Origin: Aquimarina sp. U1-2
GTDB lineage: Bacteria; Bacteroidota; Bacteroidia; Flavobacteriales; Flavobacteriaceae
Direction of reading: 5' to 3'
Assembly: GCF_017897595.1 (NCBI RefSeq)
Contig: NZ_JAGKIK010000006.1
Coordinates: forward strand, 124,001-188,000
DNA: 64,000 nt
The position numbers were made by a program, and so were the translations under genes. Shown piece by piece: positions 38,625-47,421 of this stretch (positions are counted from its first letter, which is position 1; each line of letters begins with the position of its first letter). Below the pieces are notes generated by a model. It searched no databases, was not told the origin of the DNA, and was given only the letters and a program-made list of their open reading frames with translations.

Positions 38625-39857
38625 TTAATCCTCAAATTCTGATTTTAATATTTTGATTACTTCGCTTACAGTTTCTTCCTCTAAATCTGTTCTTTTTACC
38701 AAATCATCCAGATCTTGCTCTAAAATACTTTTGGCAGTATCTAATCCTATTTTAGAAAACTCCTCGATTATCCAAGAATCGATTTCATCTGTAAATTCAG
38801 TAAGTTCTACATCTTCTTCTACTCCTTCTCTAAACACATCTATCTCATAGCCAGTTAATTGACCGGCTAATCTAATATTATGACCTCCCCGACCTATTGC
38901 TTTTGACACTTCTTCAGGTCTCAACATTACTTCGGCACGACCACCCTCTTCATCCATCTTTATCGAGGTTACTTTTGCAGGACTTAGCGCTCTTGTAATA
39001 TATAATTGTAAGTTATTGGTGTAATTGATTACATCAATATTTTCATTCCCTAATTCTCTTACGATACCATGTATACGCGAACCTTTCATCCCGACACAAG
39101 CTCCCACAGGATCAATTCTATCATCATAAGAATCTACTGCCACTTTTGCTTTTTCTCCCGGGATTCTAACCACCTTTTTAACGGTAATCAGCCCATCGAA
39201 GACTTCTGGTATTTCAGATTCGAACAATTTTTCTAAAAATAGAGGTGATGTTCTAGACATGATGATGGCAGGTTTATTCCCTTTAAGCTCAACAGATTCG
39301 ATAACCCCTCTAACATTCTCTCCTTTACGAAAAAAATCTGAAGGGATCTGTCTGTCTTTTGGTAAAATAATCTCGTTTCCTTCATCATCCAACATAATGA
39401 TTGCTCTATGCCTGATATGATGAACCTCTGCTGTGTAAATTTCTCCTTCTAATTCTTTAAATTGTTTATATATATTGGTGTTATCGTGCTCGTGAATCTT
39501 GGAAATCAGATTTTGACGCAGTGCTAAAATGGATCGTCTTCCCAGATCAATAAGTTTTACTTCTTCAGAAACATCTTCACCCACTTCAAAATCAGGCTCA
39601 ATCTTGCGGGCGGCTGTTAATGAAATTTCCTGGTTGTCGTCCTCAACTTCACCATCTGCGACTACAACACGGTTTCTCCAAATTTCTAAATCCCCTTTAT
39701 CGGGATTTATAATGATATCGAAATTATCATCACTACCAAATTTCTTTTTAAGAGCATTTCTAAATACATCTTCTAAGATAGACATCAACGTCACCCGATC
39801 TATAAACTTATCATCCTTAAATTCTGAAAATGATTCTATTAATGCGATATTTTCCAT
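38625..39857 (-). CDS. nusA: Transcription termination/antitermination protein NusA
   Basis: 410 residues. N-terminal RNA-polymerase-binding domain (about 1-130), S1 domain (about 135-200), then two KH domains (DPVGACVGMKGSRIHGIVREL and AKVTSIKMDE...VSKAIGRGGHNIRLA), and a short acidic C-terminal part (DLDDLVKRTDLEEETVSEVI) in place of the full repeats seen in Escherichia coli. It controls pausing, termination and rRNA antitermination. It lies 12 bases after rimP and 44 before infB. Confidence 0.97.
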   Translation of the reverse strand: MENIALIESFSEFKDDKFIDRVTLMSILEDVFRNALKKKFGSDDNFDIIINPDKGDLEIWRNRVVVADGEVEDDNQEISLTAARKIEPDFEVGEDVSEEVKLIDLGRRSILALRQNLISKIHEHDNTNIYKQFKELEGEIYTAEVHHIRHRAIIMLDDEGNEIILPKDRQIPSDFFRKGENVRGVIESVELKGNKPAIIMSRTSPLFLEKLFESEIPEVFDGLITVKKVVRIPGEKAKVAVDSYDDRIDPVGACVGMKGSRIHGIVRELGNENIDVINYTNNLQLYITRALSPAKVTSIKMDEEGGRAEVMLRPEEVSKAIGRGGHNIRLAGQLTGYEIDVFREGVEEDVELTEFTDEIDSWIIEEFSKIGLDTAKSILEQDLDDLVKRTDLEEETVSEVIKILKSEFED

Positions 39858-39869
39858 ATCAATTTTGAA

Positions 39870-40334
39870 TTAAAATGTTATCATAACTTTTGCTTCCACA
39901 ATATTTTTATATGCAATTACAGCCTCTTTTGTGACTGTCACTTTACCTTTTCCAATGGGTTTGGGCTCTCTAGCCTTCCAGATTAAGGTAATATCTGTAT
40001 CGGTGGCTGAAATTAATTCTCCTTCGATTGTTTCTTCGCCAGCTTTTACCTTAAGTTTCCTACCCGTATTTTTTTTATATTGACGAATATGCTTTAGACC
40101 TTCTGAAACTCCTGCAGACATTACTTGCAGCGAAAAGTCTTCTTCTTCTCTGTCCAAATTATGCTCAATAGCCCTACTTATAGCTATACAATCTTCAACC
40201 TTAACCCCCTGATCTCCGTCTATAATAACCTCGATACTATGATCTGGACTAATTTTATAATCAATTAAAAACAGAGAAGGATGCTGCTGCAGTGCTTCTT
40301 GTAACAATTTTTGAGCCTTATCTTTTAATGACAT
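39870..40334 (-). CDS. rimP: Ribosome maturation factor RimP
   Basis: 154 residues. It assists 30S subunit assembly. The family core is visible as PSLFLIDYKISPDHSIEVIID then GVKVEDCIAISRAIEHNLD and the C-terminal Sm-like fold with KHIRQYKKNTGRKLKVK. First gene of the rimP-nusA-infB operon. Its ATG lies 13 bases after a terminator-like leader hairpin. Confidence 0.95.
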   Translation of the reverse strand: MSLKDKAQKLLQEALQQHPSLFLIDYKISPDHSIEVIIDGDQGVKVEDCIAISRAIEHNLDREEEDFSLQVMSAGVSEGLKHIRQYKKNTGRKLKVKAGEETIEGELISATDTDITLIWKAREPKPIGKGKVTVTKEAVIAYKNIVEAKVMITF

Positions 40335-40347
40335 AAATAGATAAAAA

Positions 40348-40368
40348 GAGGGGACTTTTTGTCCCCTC
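40348..40368 (-). promoter_or_regulatory. Terminator-like leader hairpin ahead of rimP-nusA-infB
   Basis: GAGGGGAC (40348-40355) and GTCCCCTC (40361-40368) form a perfect, mostly GC 8-bp stem with a five-base loop. On the minus strand it is directly followed by TTTTTATC, the form of an intrinsic terminator, yet it sits between the promoter candidate (40395-40402) and the rimP ATG (40334) with no gene upstream on that strand. It could attenuate transcription or shield translation initiation of the operon that encodes NusA. Confidence 0.6.
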
Positions 40369-40394
40369 CATCTGGTTTTTTAATTTCAACGGTG

Positions 40395-40402
40395 CAAAGA
40401 TA
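40395..40402 (-). promoter_or_regulatory. -7 box of the rimP-nusA-infB promoter
   Basis: Minus-strand TATCTTTG matches TAnnTTTG, about 61 nt before the rimP ATG, giving a leader of roughly 50 nt. No clear -33 TTG. Confidence 0.5.
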
Positions 40403-40677
40403 GTAATAATATCTTTTATTAAAAAATATCGATCGTTAGGATTTTAACAAGCTATACATAAAATTGAATTTTAAAACACCTCTCGCTCTATTTCCCAATC
40501 TTTGTTCATTCCTTCAAAGATTGGAATTTGGATTTTTCTTATCTTTAAATAAGATACTTCGGCATAAGTTTTTGAGTTATAGAAACGAAAACAATACTTT
40601 CTTTTATAGTTTAAATTTGCTAGTAATAATTTTACTATCATTACGTTATTCATTATCTAACCCCTAAAATATATCCA

Positions 40678-42756
40678 ATGAAATCGAAATTTATTTTTCC
40701 TTTATTATTTACGGTTCTTGTTTGTGGAACATTTTCTTGTTCTTCTGAAGATGATACTTCTGGAGATGATCCGAGCGCGACCAAGTCTTGCTTTGAAATT
40801 GTAAATCAAACCGACTATTCGGTTGGATTAGGAATTGCATTTGATTCCGGATGCTCTGCAAACGCAATCAGTTATTCTTGGGATTTTGGAGATGGAAACT
40901 TCTCTTCAGAAGAAAATCCATCTCATTCGTATCGCGAAGAAGGAACTTATGTCATTATACTTACCGTAAAAGATGAACTTCAAAATGAATATACTGCTCG
41001 AGAAACGATTACTATCGGACCCTCAAAATTTATTGAACATGCCGGGTATATTGATGACGATCAAATTTGGGAAAAAGGGCAACATCTTATTCGTGCCAAT
41101 GTTACTATCAGGCATGGTTCGCTAACTATACAACCGGGTGCAGAAATTTTTGTCAATGCTGAGGAATCACTGATCATTGGACATAGAGATACTAATAAAG
41201 AGGGAGGAGCCCTTCTTACCGCTATTGGCACCAAGGAAGAGCCCATTCAATTTAAACCTGCTTCTGGAATAGAACAACCAGGAGAGTGGGGAAATATTAT
41301 TTTTATGAATGAAGCTTCAGATGCTTCTATTTTGAAATATTGCAAGATAATGCATGGAGGTAAAGCCGATTCTTTTACCTATCCCGGTGTGAGTACATTT
41401 TTCAATTCGCATGGTTTTATTGATATTAATGAATCCAAAGTGGCGATAGAAGACTGTGAAATTCTGGGTGCTATCAATTGGGGAATACGAGTAACAGATA
41501 GAGCCAGATTCTCCTCTTTTACAAATAACAAAATAGATCAATTTAAGGAGTATCCACTTCATCTAGATATTGGTGCAGTACATACGATTGGTGAGGGAAA
41601 TGATTTGGGAACTTCAGGAAAAGCTATAATCGTAACAAATAATTATATTGATAAAGAGGATCCAGATATTTTGTGGAGAAATATGGGGCTTCCCTATTGG
41701 TTTTCTTATGGAGGTGCGAGAATTTCTCTTTCGGGTAATTCAGGAGTCCTAAAAGTTACCATCGAACCGGGAACCACGTTGGCTTTTTTAAAAAATACTG
41801 ACTTTTCATGTGGTGTTGATTGTACATTAATTGCAGAAGGTACTCCAGATAACCCCATAATTTTTACAAGCCAGGAAGAAGTAAAAGAGCCTGGACAATG
41901 GGGAGCCCTTAGAATAGGTGCTAATGATAGGGTTAAAAATTGTATTATAGAATATGGAGGTGTAGCAAGTACCACAGCAGCTGCCGTATATCTGTCTAGC
42001 GGGACAAATACTTTTTCTGATAATATTATTCGAGAATCTGAACGTGAAGGATTAAATATTGCTACAAACTACGAAACTAGCTTGTCTACAACTTTATTAG
42101 AAAACAATAAAATAATGAATTGTAAAGGATATGGTATTTCTGTATATAGTTATCATGCGCACTTAGTACCACTTTCAAATACGTTGGAGAATACACTTGG
42201 TTTTCATGTCTCAGATCAAGGAATACGAGGAGAAGTTACATGGCCAGTGAGACCTGATCCTTACATAGTTCGGAGTTTAATTATTAGAGATAATTCTTCG
42301 GTTAAGGCAAAACTTACCTTACCACCGGGAACCCGTATAGAATTTCCGTTTTATGGTTATATTGAGGTAGGATATAGTCTCAATTCGGCAGGTGTATTGA
42401 TCGCTGAAGGAACTCCAGAAAATCCAATAGTGTTTACCAAGGCATCTTTTGCAACTTCTGAAGGGTTAGGCAATTGGGGAAGCATTCGATTTGGAGATAA
42501 TGAAGGCGTCGAACCCTCTAAAATTACTAATTGTATTATAGAATACGGAGGGAACAACAAATTCAGTTCTAATTCTGATGCTATGGTAGTTTTTGGTTTT
42601 AGAACAGATCGACCTATGGCGAATCCCCCTGTATTTCAAAATAATACGATTAAAAATTCTGAAACTTTTGGAGTTTATGTGACCAATGATATCTATGATG
42701 TTTCCAATAATACGTTTGAAAATAATACCTTAGGTGATATAGATATCAAAAAATAA
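40678..42756 (+). CDS. PKD-domain, beta-helix-like lipoprotein of unknown role
   Basis: 692 residues. A lipoprotein signal ends in CGTFSC (Cys21). A PKD domain follows (about 35-115: YSWDFGDGNFSSEENPSHSYREEGTY). The rest is three repeats of about 180-190 residues, each with a (L/V)TI(Q/E)PG or LTLPPG strand, a 'GT(K/P)E/DNPI.F' turn, a GxWG.I strand and a (K)NCIIEYGG-like rung; these suggest a right-handed beta-helix as in pectin-lyase-like or adhesin proteins. Catalytic residues are not evident, so surface binding is as likely as an enzyme. It is monocistronic with its own terminator. Confidence 0.75.
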   Translation: MKSKFIFPLLFTVLVCGTFSCSSEDDTSGDDPSATKSCFEIVNQTDYSVGLGIAFDSGCSANAISYSWDFGDGNFSSEENPSHSYREEGTYVIILTVKDELQNEYTARETITIGPSKFIEHAGYIDDDQIWEKGQHLIRANVTIRHGSLTIQPGAEIFVNAEESLIIGHRDTNKEGGALLTAIGTKEEPIQFKPASGIEQPGEWGNIIFMNEASDASILKYCKIMHGGKADSFTYPGVSTFFNSHGFIDINESKVAIEDCEILGAINWGIRVTDRARFSSFTNNKIDQFKEYPLHLDIGAVHTIGEGNDLGTSGKAIIVTNNYIDKEDPDILWRNMGLPYWFSYGGARISLSGNSGVLKVTIEPGTTLAFLKNTDFSCGVDCTLIAEGTPDNPIIFTSQEEVKEPGQWGALRIGANDRVKNCIIEYGGVASTTAAAVYLSSGTNTFSDNIIRESEREGLNIATNYETSLSTTLLENNKIMNCKGYGISVYSYHAHLVPLSNTLENTLGFHVSDQGIRGEVTWPVRPDPYIVRSLIIRDNSSVKAKLTLPPGTRIEFPFYGYIEVGYSLNSAGVLIAEGTPENPIVFTKASFATSEGLGNWGSIRFGDNEGVEPSKITNCIIEYGGNNKFSSNSDAMVVFGFRTDRPMANPPVFQNNTIKNSETFGVYVTNDIYDVSNNTFENNTLGDIDIKK

Positions 42757-42842
42757 TACATTATATCCCTATTCTTACAAACAAAACCAAATTATTGGCA
42801 ATAAGGGCAATTTATTGCTTTGTTTTTAACCTGTTATAGTAT

Positions 42843-42871
42843 CCGTCTTCATATGAATGGAGGCGGTTTTT
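42843..42871 (+). terminator. Terminator after the PKD lipoprotein
   Basis: CCGTCTTCAT (42843-42852) pairs with ATGGAGGCGG (42857-42866) in RNA with two G-U wobbles, a four-base loop and TTTTT at 42867-42871. Confidence 0.75.
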
Positions 42872-42971
42872 GATGTTGATCTGTGCTACGGCAGAAAGGC
42901 TAGGGCTTTCTTCGACTTGTTCTTTGATCAACATAAACTTCTCGCCCATAAACAGATCTCTCTTCAAAAAA

Positions 42972-43001
42972 AAGGAACAACTTTAAAATTTGTTGTTCCT
43001 T
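42972..43001 (-). terminator. Duplicated tRNA-type terminator (distal copy)
   Basis: AAGGAACAAC (42972-42981) and GTTGTTCCTT (42992-43001) form a perfect 10-bp stem, with a T-run after it on the minus strand. Core sequence is identical to the copy next to the intact tRNA. Confidence 0.75.
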
Positions 43002-43087
43002 CTTATGTTGGTCAACTAGGGCTCACTTCGACTATTGCTCAGCATAAACTTCTCCCCCCATTAAGCACATTTCTTTTCAAAATAAAA

Positions 43088-43117
43088 AAGGAACAACTTT
43101 AAAATTTGTTGTTCCTT
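43088..43117 (-). terminator. Terminator of tRNA-Gln
   Basis: AAGGAACAAC (43088-43097) and GTTGTTCCTT (43108-43117) form a perfect stem, followed on the minus strand by a T-run. It starts 7 bases after the tRNA 3' end. Confidence 0.88.
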
Positions 43118-43123
43118 CTTAAG

Positions 43124-43196
43124 TTGGTCTACTAGGGCTCGAACCTAGACTCTTCTGGACCAAAACCAGACGTGTTGCCAGTTACACCATAGACCA
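43124..43196 (-). tRNA. tRNA-Gln (anticodon TTG)
   Basis: The minus strand folds as a cloverleaf. Acceptor arm is TGGTCTA/TAGACCA with an unpaired A after it; the anticodon arm is TCTGG-TTTTGGT-CCAGA with TTG at the centre of the seven-base loop (reads CAA, and CAG by wobble); the T arm is CTAGG-TTCGAGC-CCTAG. CCA is not encoded (the next bases are CTT). A strong promoter lies just upstream and a terminator just downstream. Confidence 0.95.
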
Positions 43197-43213
43197 ATGT
43201 TTCAATGCGGGTG

Positions 43214-43244
43214 CAAATTTAAAACTTTCTTTTGGGTATGCAAA
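43214..43244 (-). promoter_or_regulatory. Promoter of tRNA-Gln
   Basis: Minus-strand TTTG (43241-43244), 19 nt, then TAAATTTG (43214-43221): a full match to the Bacteroidota consensus, ending 18 bases before the tRNA 5' end. Confidence 0.75.
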
Positions 43245-43401
43245 GATTTTTTAAAAATTTCTTCTATTTACGAAGAAAAATAATATCGTACTTTACAAAT
43301 AACAACGTATACGATAAACTTCTGTTAAGCGTTTGCTAAAAAAAACAAACTGAAAGTTTTTTTATTACTAAATTCGCCAAATGTTATAATCACACATATT
43401 T

Positions 43402-46400
43402 ATGAACGCATTCAACTTTACCAAGTGGAATAAAATAACAGGATGGATTGTATTTGCAATAGCACTATGTGTTTACTCGATGACTGTAGAGCCAACTGCC
43501 AGTTTTTGGGATGCTGGTGAGTACATTGCTACATCGTCAAAATTACAAGTTGGACACCCTCCCGGGGCACCATTATTTCAAATGATAGGGGCATTTGCCT
43601 CTGTTTTTGCATCTGATCCTACACAAATTGCACTTATGGTAAATATGACCTCTGCATTTGCAAGCGCGTTTACCATACTATTTATGTTTTGGTCGATTAC
43701 CATTCTTGTAAAAAAACTAATTACCAAAGATGAAGAATTTACTCAAAACAAAGCAGTTGCCATTCTTGGCAGTGGTATAGTTGGTTCACTGGCTTTTACG
43801 TTTACCGATAGTTTTTGGTTCAATGCCGTAGAAGCAGAGGTTTATGCCATGGCCACCTGCATACTAGCGGTGCTCTTTTACTTAGGACTGTTATGGGAAC
43901 GTGATATGCACGAACCCAGAGGTAATAAATGGCTTATTCTCATTTCATTTGTCGTTGGATTATCATTTGGTGTTCATTTTATGGGGTTATTATCTATCCC
44001 GGCGATCGGACTTTTATACTATTTTAAGAATTATAAAGAAATTACGATTAGAAATTTTATAATAGCAAATATCACGGTTGTAGCGATATTGTTATTCATC
44101 TTTAAATTACTACTTCCTTCTACTCTTAAGTTTTTTGGATTTGCAGAAGTATTTTTTGTAAACTCCATAGGACTTCCTTTTAACTCGGGGACTATTATTG
44201 CAGGTTTAGCAATTATTGCAACGTTTTATTATGCAATTCGATACACTCGTAAAAAAGAATATGTACAAATTAATACCTTGCTTCTTTGTATCGTTTTTAT
44301 TCTCGTAGGATTCTCGAGCTGGGTTATGCTACCTATTCGTGCTAATGCAGGAACTGTAATCAACGAAAATAATCCAAATAATGCAAGAGAGTTGCTTGCC
44401 TATTACAACCTAGAACAATATCCAGAAACTCATTTATTTTACGGCCCTCAGTTTACAGAAATTTATGCCGGTTTGGATCAGGATGATCCATATGAAGATG
44501 ATAAACCCAAATATGAGAAAGACCTAAAATCGGGTAAGTATGTTATTGTGAACGATTGGGAGAACGCAAAACAAAACCTAGATGATGGGCATAAGGCATT
44601 GTTACCACGAATGTGGAGTACCGAGCACATCGCTAATTATATGGAGTTTACCGGACCTATAAGTTTTACCATAAAACCCGAGTATCAAAACGAACAAGAA
44701 CTTTTAAATGCAGTTACTCAATTTAGAAGAGATTACGCTAGCGGAAAACTGGATAATAATGACTATCATAAATTTTTACAGTCATTTGGAAATTACATCG
44801 ATGTAGAAAAGCCATCTTTTTGGGACAACGTATACTATATGTTTGATTATCAAATGGGCTACATGTATTGGAGGTATTTTATGTGGAATTTTGTAGGAAG
44901 ACAAGATGATAATCAAGGAAACCTTACTGATCTAGAGGGAAATTGGCTTAGTGGCATCAAATTTATTGATGAAATGCGTTTGGGTTCACAAGATAACTTG
45001 CCTAGTGATGCTCTTCAAAACAAAGCTCGAAACACCTACTATTTTTTACCTTTACTTCTAGGTCTTATAGGGTTTGTATTCATGTTTCAAAAAGATAAAA
45101 AGAATTTCTGGGTTTTACTTATTTTTTTCTTATTTACGGGTCTCGCCTTAAAAATATATCTAAATGAACGCCCGTTTGAACCTAGAGAACGCGATTATGC
45201 CCTGGTTGGTTCTTTTTACGTATTTGCAATTTGGATTGGTTTTGGCGTGTATGCACTATTCGATTTGTTAAAGGAGTATATAAAACCAAAGCTGGTAGCA
45301 CCTATAATCACCGCCATTTGCCTATTAGCTGTACCTGTGGTTCTGGCATCTCAAAACTGGGATGATCACGATCGATCAAATCGTTACACGGCACAGGCAA
45401 TGGCCAAAATGTACTTGCAATCTTGCCAAGAAAATGCGATACTTTTTACTATAGGTGACAATGATACATTTGCATTATGGTATGCACAAGAAATTGAAGG
45501 CTATAGAACAGATGTTCGTACAGTAAATACAAGTCTTTTTGCCACAGATTGGTACATAGATCAAATGAAGAGAGCAGCTTATGATGGTAAACCTATCCCC
45601 TCGCAACTTACACATGACTTCTATAAATGGGGAAATAATGATGCTATTTATTTTAAGCCGGTAACCAAAGACACCATGTTAATCAAAAACTGGATGCGAT
45701 GGATAGAAACTGATGACCCTCGAACTAAAGGTGATTTGCAAAGTGGTAAAAAGGTGAATACCTTTCCGTCGAAGCATATCAGGATTCCTGTAGACAAGGA
45801 AGCCGTGCTTAGAAATGGTATCGTAAAACCCGAAGATGCCGATCTCATCGTACCCTACATAGACATTCATCTTAAAGGTGATCTATTATTTAAAAATCGT
45901 TTGTTGATGCTTGATATTATTGCTAACAATAACTGGGAGAGACCCATTTATTTTACCGGAGGAAGCTATGGCGATGATGATTTTTTATGGATGAAAGATT
46001 ATCTCCAACTAGATGGTGTTACTTACAAATTAGTACCTATTAAAACAAAAATGGATCCAAGAAATCCTTTTGAGATGGGTCGAATCGATTCTGACTTAAT
46101 GTACAGAAATGTAACTAGTTGGGACTGGGGGAACAGCAATGATCCTAACATTTATCACGATCCAGAAACCAGAAAAAATGCAATTACGTATAGAAGCAAT
46201 CTCGCCAGGTTAGTAGAAACGCTTATACAGGAAGATAAGAAAGATAAAGCCAAAGAAATTATCGATTTGGCTATGGATAAAATGCCTATAGAATACTACG
46301 AATACTACACTTTACTAGAACCCTATGTAACTGGTTATTATCAAGTAGGAGAAAAACAAAAAGCTAGAGAACTATGGAATAAAATTGCCAAAAAGTATCA

Positions 46401-46719
46401 GGAAAAACTAACCTATTTTGGTAGCTTAGAACTAAAAGAGCAGTATCGATATGCTGAAGAAATAGTGACCAATGTTGAACGTTATCGAAGCGTGGTTGAT
46501 TTGCTTTTACGCAATCAGGATCGAGAGATGATTGAAGAAAAAGCAGAAGAATTCAATACATATATCGGATTGTTTACAAGATTATATAGTGAGGATGAAG
46601 GATATAGTGAAGAAGAGCTTCGCAAACAGGAAGAAGAGTTAATCAAAGAGTTTCAGGAGCAGGATACGCTCTCTAGGGACTCTTTGCAAACTGTTCTTAA
46701 TGACACTGTAACACCATAA
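43402..46719 (+). CDS. DUF2723 membrane glycosyltransferase-like protein
   Basis: 1,105 residues with about a dozen hydrophobic segments in the first 330 residues and again at about 545-650, then a large soluble C-terminal part. The DUF2723 signature is visible: PTASFWDAGEY (32-41) and LQVGHPPGAPLF (48-59), a GT-C-like arrangement with acidic residues in the first outer loop. Relatives include TMEM260-type protein O-mannosyltransferases (GT117), so protein O-glycosylation is plausible, as Bacteroidota glycosylate many secreted proteins; this is inference. The C-terminal ~170 residues have helical-repeat character (KAKEIIDLAMDKMP...KARELWNKIAKKY). Confidence 0.88.
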   Translation: MNAFNFTKWNKITGWIVFAIALCVYSMTVEPTASFWDAGEYIATSSKLQVGHPPGAPLFQMIGAFASVFASDPTQIALMVNMTSAFASAFTILFMFWSITILVKKLITKDEEFTQNKAVAILGSGIVGSLAFTFTDSFWFNAVEAEVYAMATCILAVLFYLGLLWERDMHEPRGNKWLILISFVVGLSFGVHFMGLLSIPAIGLLYYFKNYKEITIRNFIIANITVVAILLFIFKLLLPSTLKFFGFAEVFFVNSIGLPFNSGTIIAGLAIIATFYYAIRYTRKKEYVQINTLLLCIVFILVGFSSWVMLPIRANAGTVINENNPNNARELLAYYNLEQYPETHLFYGPQFTEIYAGLDQDDPYEDDKPKYEKDLKSGKYVIVNDWENAKQNLDDGHKALLPRMWSTEHIANYMEFTGPISFTIKPEYQNEQELLNAVTQFRRDYASGKLDNNDYHKFLQSFGNYIDVEKPSFWDNVYYMFDYQMGYMYWRYFMWNFVGRQDDNQGNLTDLEGNWLSGIKFIDEMRLGSQDNLPSDALQNKARNTYYFLPLLLGLIGFVFMFQKDKKNFWVLLIFFLFTGLALKIYLNERPFEPRERDYALVGSFYVFAIWIGFGVYALFDLLKEYIKPKLVAPIITAICLLAVPVVLASQNWDDHDRSNRYTAQAMAKMYLQSCQENAILFTIGDNDTFALWYAQEIEGYRTDVRTVNTSLFATDWYIDQMKRAAYDGKPIPSQLTHDFYKWGNNDAIYFKPVTKDTMLIKNWMRWIETDDPRTKGDLQSGKKVNTFPSKHIRIPVDKEAVLRNGIVKPEDADLIVPYIDIHLKGDLLFKNRLLMLDIIANNNWERPIYFTGGSYGDDDFLWMKDYLQLDGVTYKLVPIKTKMDPRNPFEMGRIDSDLMYRNVTSWDWGNSNDPNIYHDPETRKNAITYRSNLARLVETLIQEDKKDKAKEIIDLAMDKMPIEYYEYYTLLEPYVTGYYQVGEKQKARELWNKIAKKYQEKLTYFGSLELKEQYRYAEEIVTNVERYRSVVDLLLRNQDREMIEEKAEEFNTYIGLFTRLYSEDEGYSEEELRKQEEELIKEFQEQDTLSRDSLQTVLNDTVTP

Positions 46720-46767
46720 TATTAATGAAATGAGTCCCTTTTATCAGGGCTCATTTCTCTTTTAACC

Positions 46768-47421
46768 ATGTCGTATTTTATTCCGTCTAAAACTCCTCAA
46801 GTACTTAAGCAGTTTTTCACTACGTATACTTGGGATCTTCCTAGCAAACACGAGAAGAAAATATACCTTACCTTTGATGACGGTCCAACACCCGAAGTAA
46901 CAGAATTTGTGCTAGGGCAACTGCACCAATTTGATGCAAAAGCCACATTTTTTTGTATTGGAAAGAATATTGAAAAACATCCCTCAATATTCAAAAAAAT
47001 TATAAAAGGTAATCACGCTATTGGCAATCATACAATGAATCACCTTAAATCTTGGAAAAGCGATAGTGAGACGTATCTTAAAAACATAGAGGACTGCGAA
47101 AACATAATTTCAACATATGGCTATCAGACCTCTTCAAAAAAAATGTTTAGACCTCCGTACGGACAAATAAGTTATACCCGATTTAAAAAACTGCAAGAAC
47201 AAAATTATGAAATCGTGCTATGGGATGTTTTATCCAAAGATTGGGAAATACAAATGTCTAAGGAAGAATGCTTAAAAAACGTCCTGAACCATACCGAACA
47301 TGGCAGTATCGTAGTTTTTCATGATAGTGTAAAAGCTTTTAATAAATTGAGTTTTGCTTTACCTAGAGTGTTACACCATTTTTCGGCTTTGGGATTTGAT
47401 TTTGATAAGATCAGACTCTAG
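46768..47421 (+). CDS. Polysaccharide deacetylase family protein
   Basis: 217 residues with a NodB-homology fold of the CE4 family. Motif 1 TFDDGP (35-40) supplies the catalytic and metal-binding Asp, motif 2 is the metal site H88TMNH92, motif 3 is RPPYG (about 132), and motif 5 is IVVFHDS near the C-terminus. It removes acetyl (or similar) groups from amino-sugar polymers. No signal peptide is visible, which is unusual for peptidoglycan or exopolysaccharide deacetylases. It starts 49 bases after the DUF2723 gene and overlaps the convergent thioredoxin-like gene by 4 bases. Confidence 0.9.
   Translation: MSYFIPSKTPQVLKQFFTTYTWDLPSKHEKKIYLTFDDGPTPEVTEFVLGQLHQFDAKATFFCIGKNIEKHPSIFKKIIKGNHAIGNHTMNHLKSWKSDSETYLKNIEDCENIISTYGYQTSSKKMFRPPYGQISYTRFKKLQEQNYEIVLWDVLSKDWEIQMSKEECLKNVLNHTEHGSIVVFHDSVKAFNKLSFALPRVLHHFSALGFDFDKIRL

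Larger units (their letters stand above)
42890..43121 (-). repeat. Two degenerate copies of the tRNA-Gln tail and terminator
   Basis: The segment CTAGGGCTC plus flank occurs at about 42900, 43016 and, within the intact tRNA, 43132, a period near 116 bases. An identical terminator core (AAGGAACAACTTTAAAATTT...) follows two of them on the minus strand, and a shared CATAAACTTCTC stretch occurs at 42932 and 43043. The left two units keep only about 20 nt of the tRNA 3' end, so they look like decayed tRNA genes or duplicated tails. Confidence 0.65.

Noticed and set aside
42857..43102. 81-codon open frame overlapping the tRNA-Gln remnants
   Set aside because: It runs through a terminator stem and the repeated tRNA-tail units, so its translation merely repeats the duplicated DNA. 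No protein-like composition.
42890..43121. Repeated units near tRNA-Gln as a CRISPR array or attachment site
   Set aside because: Only two or three imperfect units with a ~116-bp period, no cas genes, integrase or phage-like gene nearby. Better explained as decayed tRNA tails.
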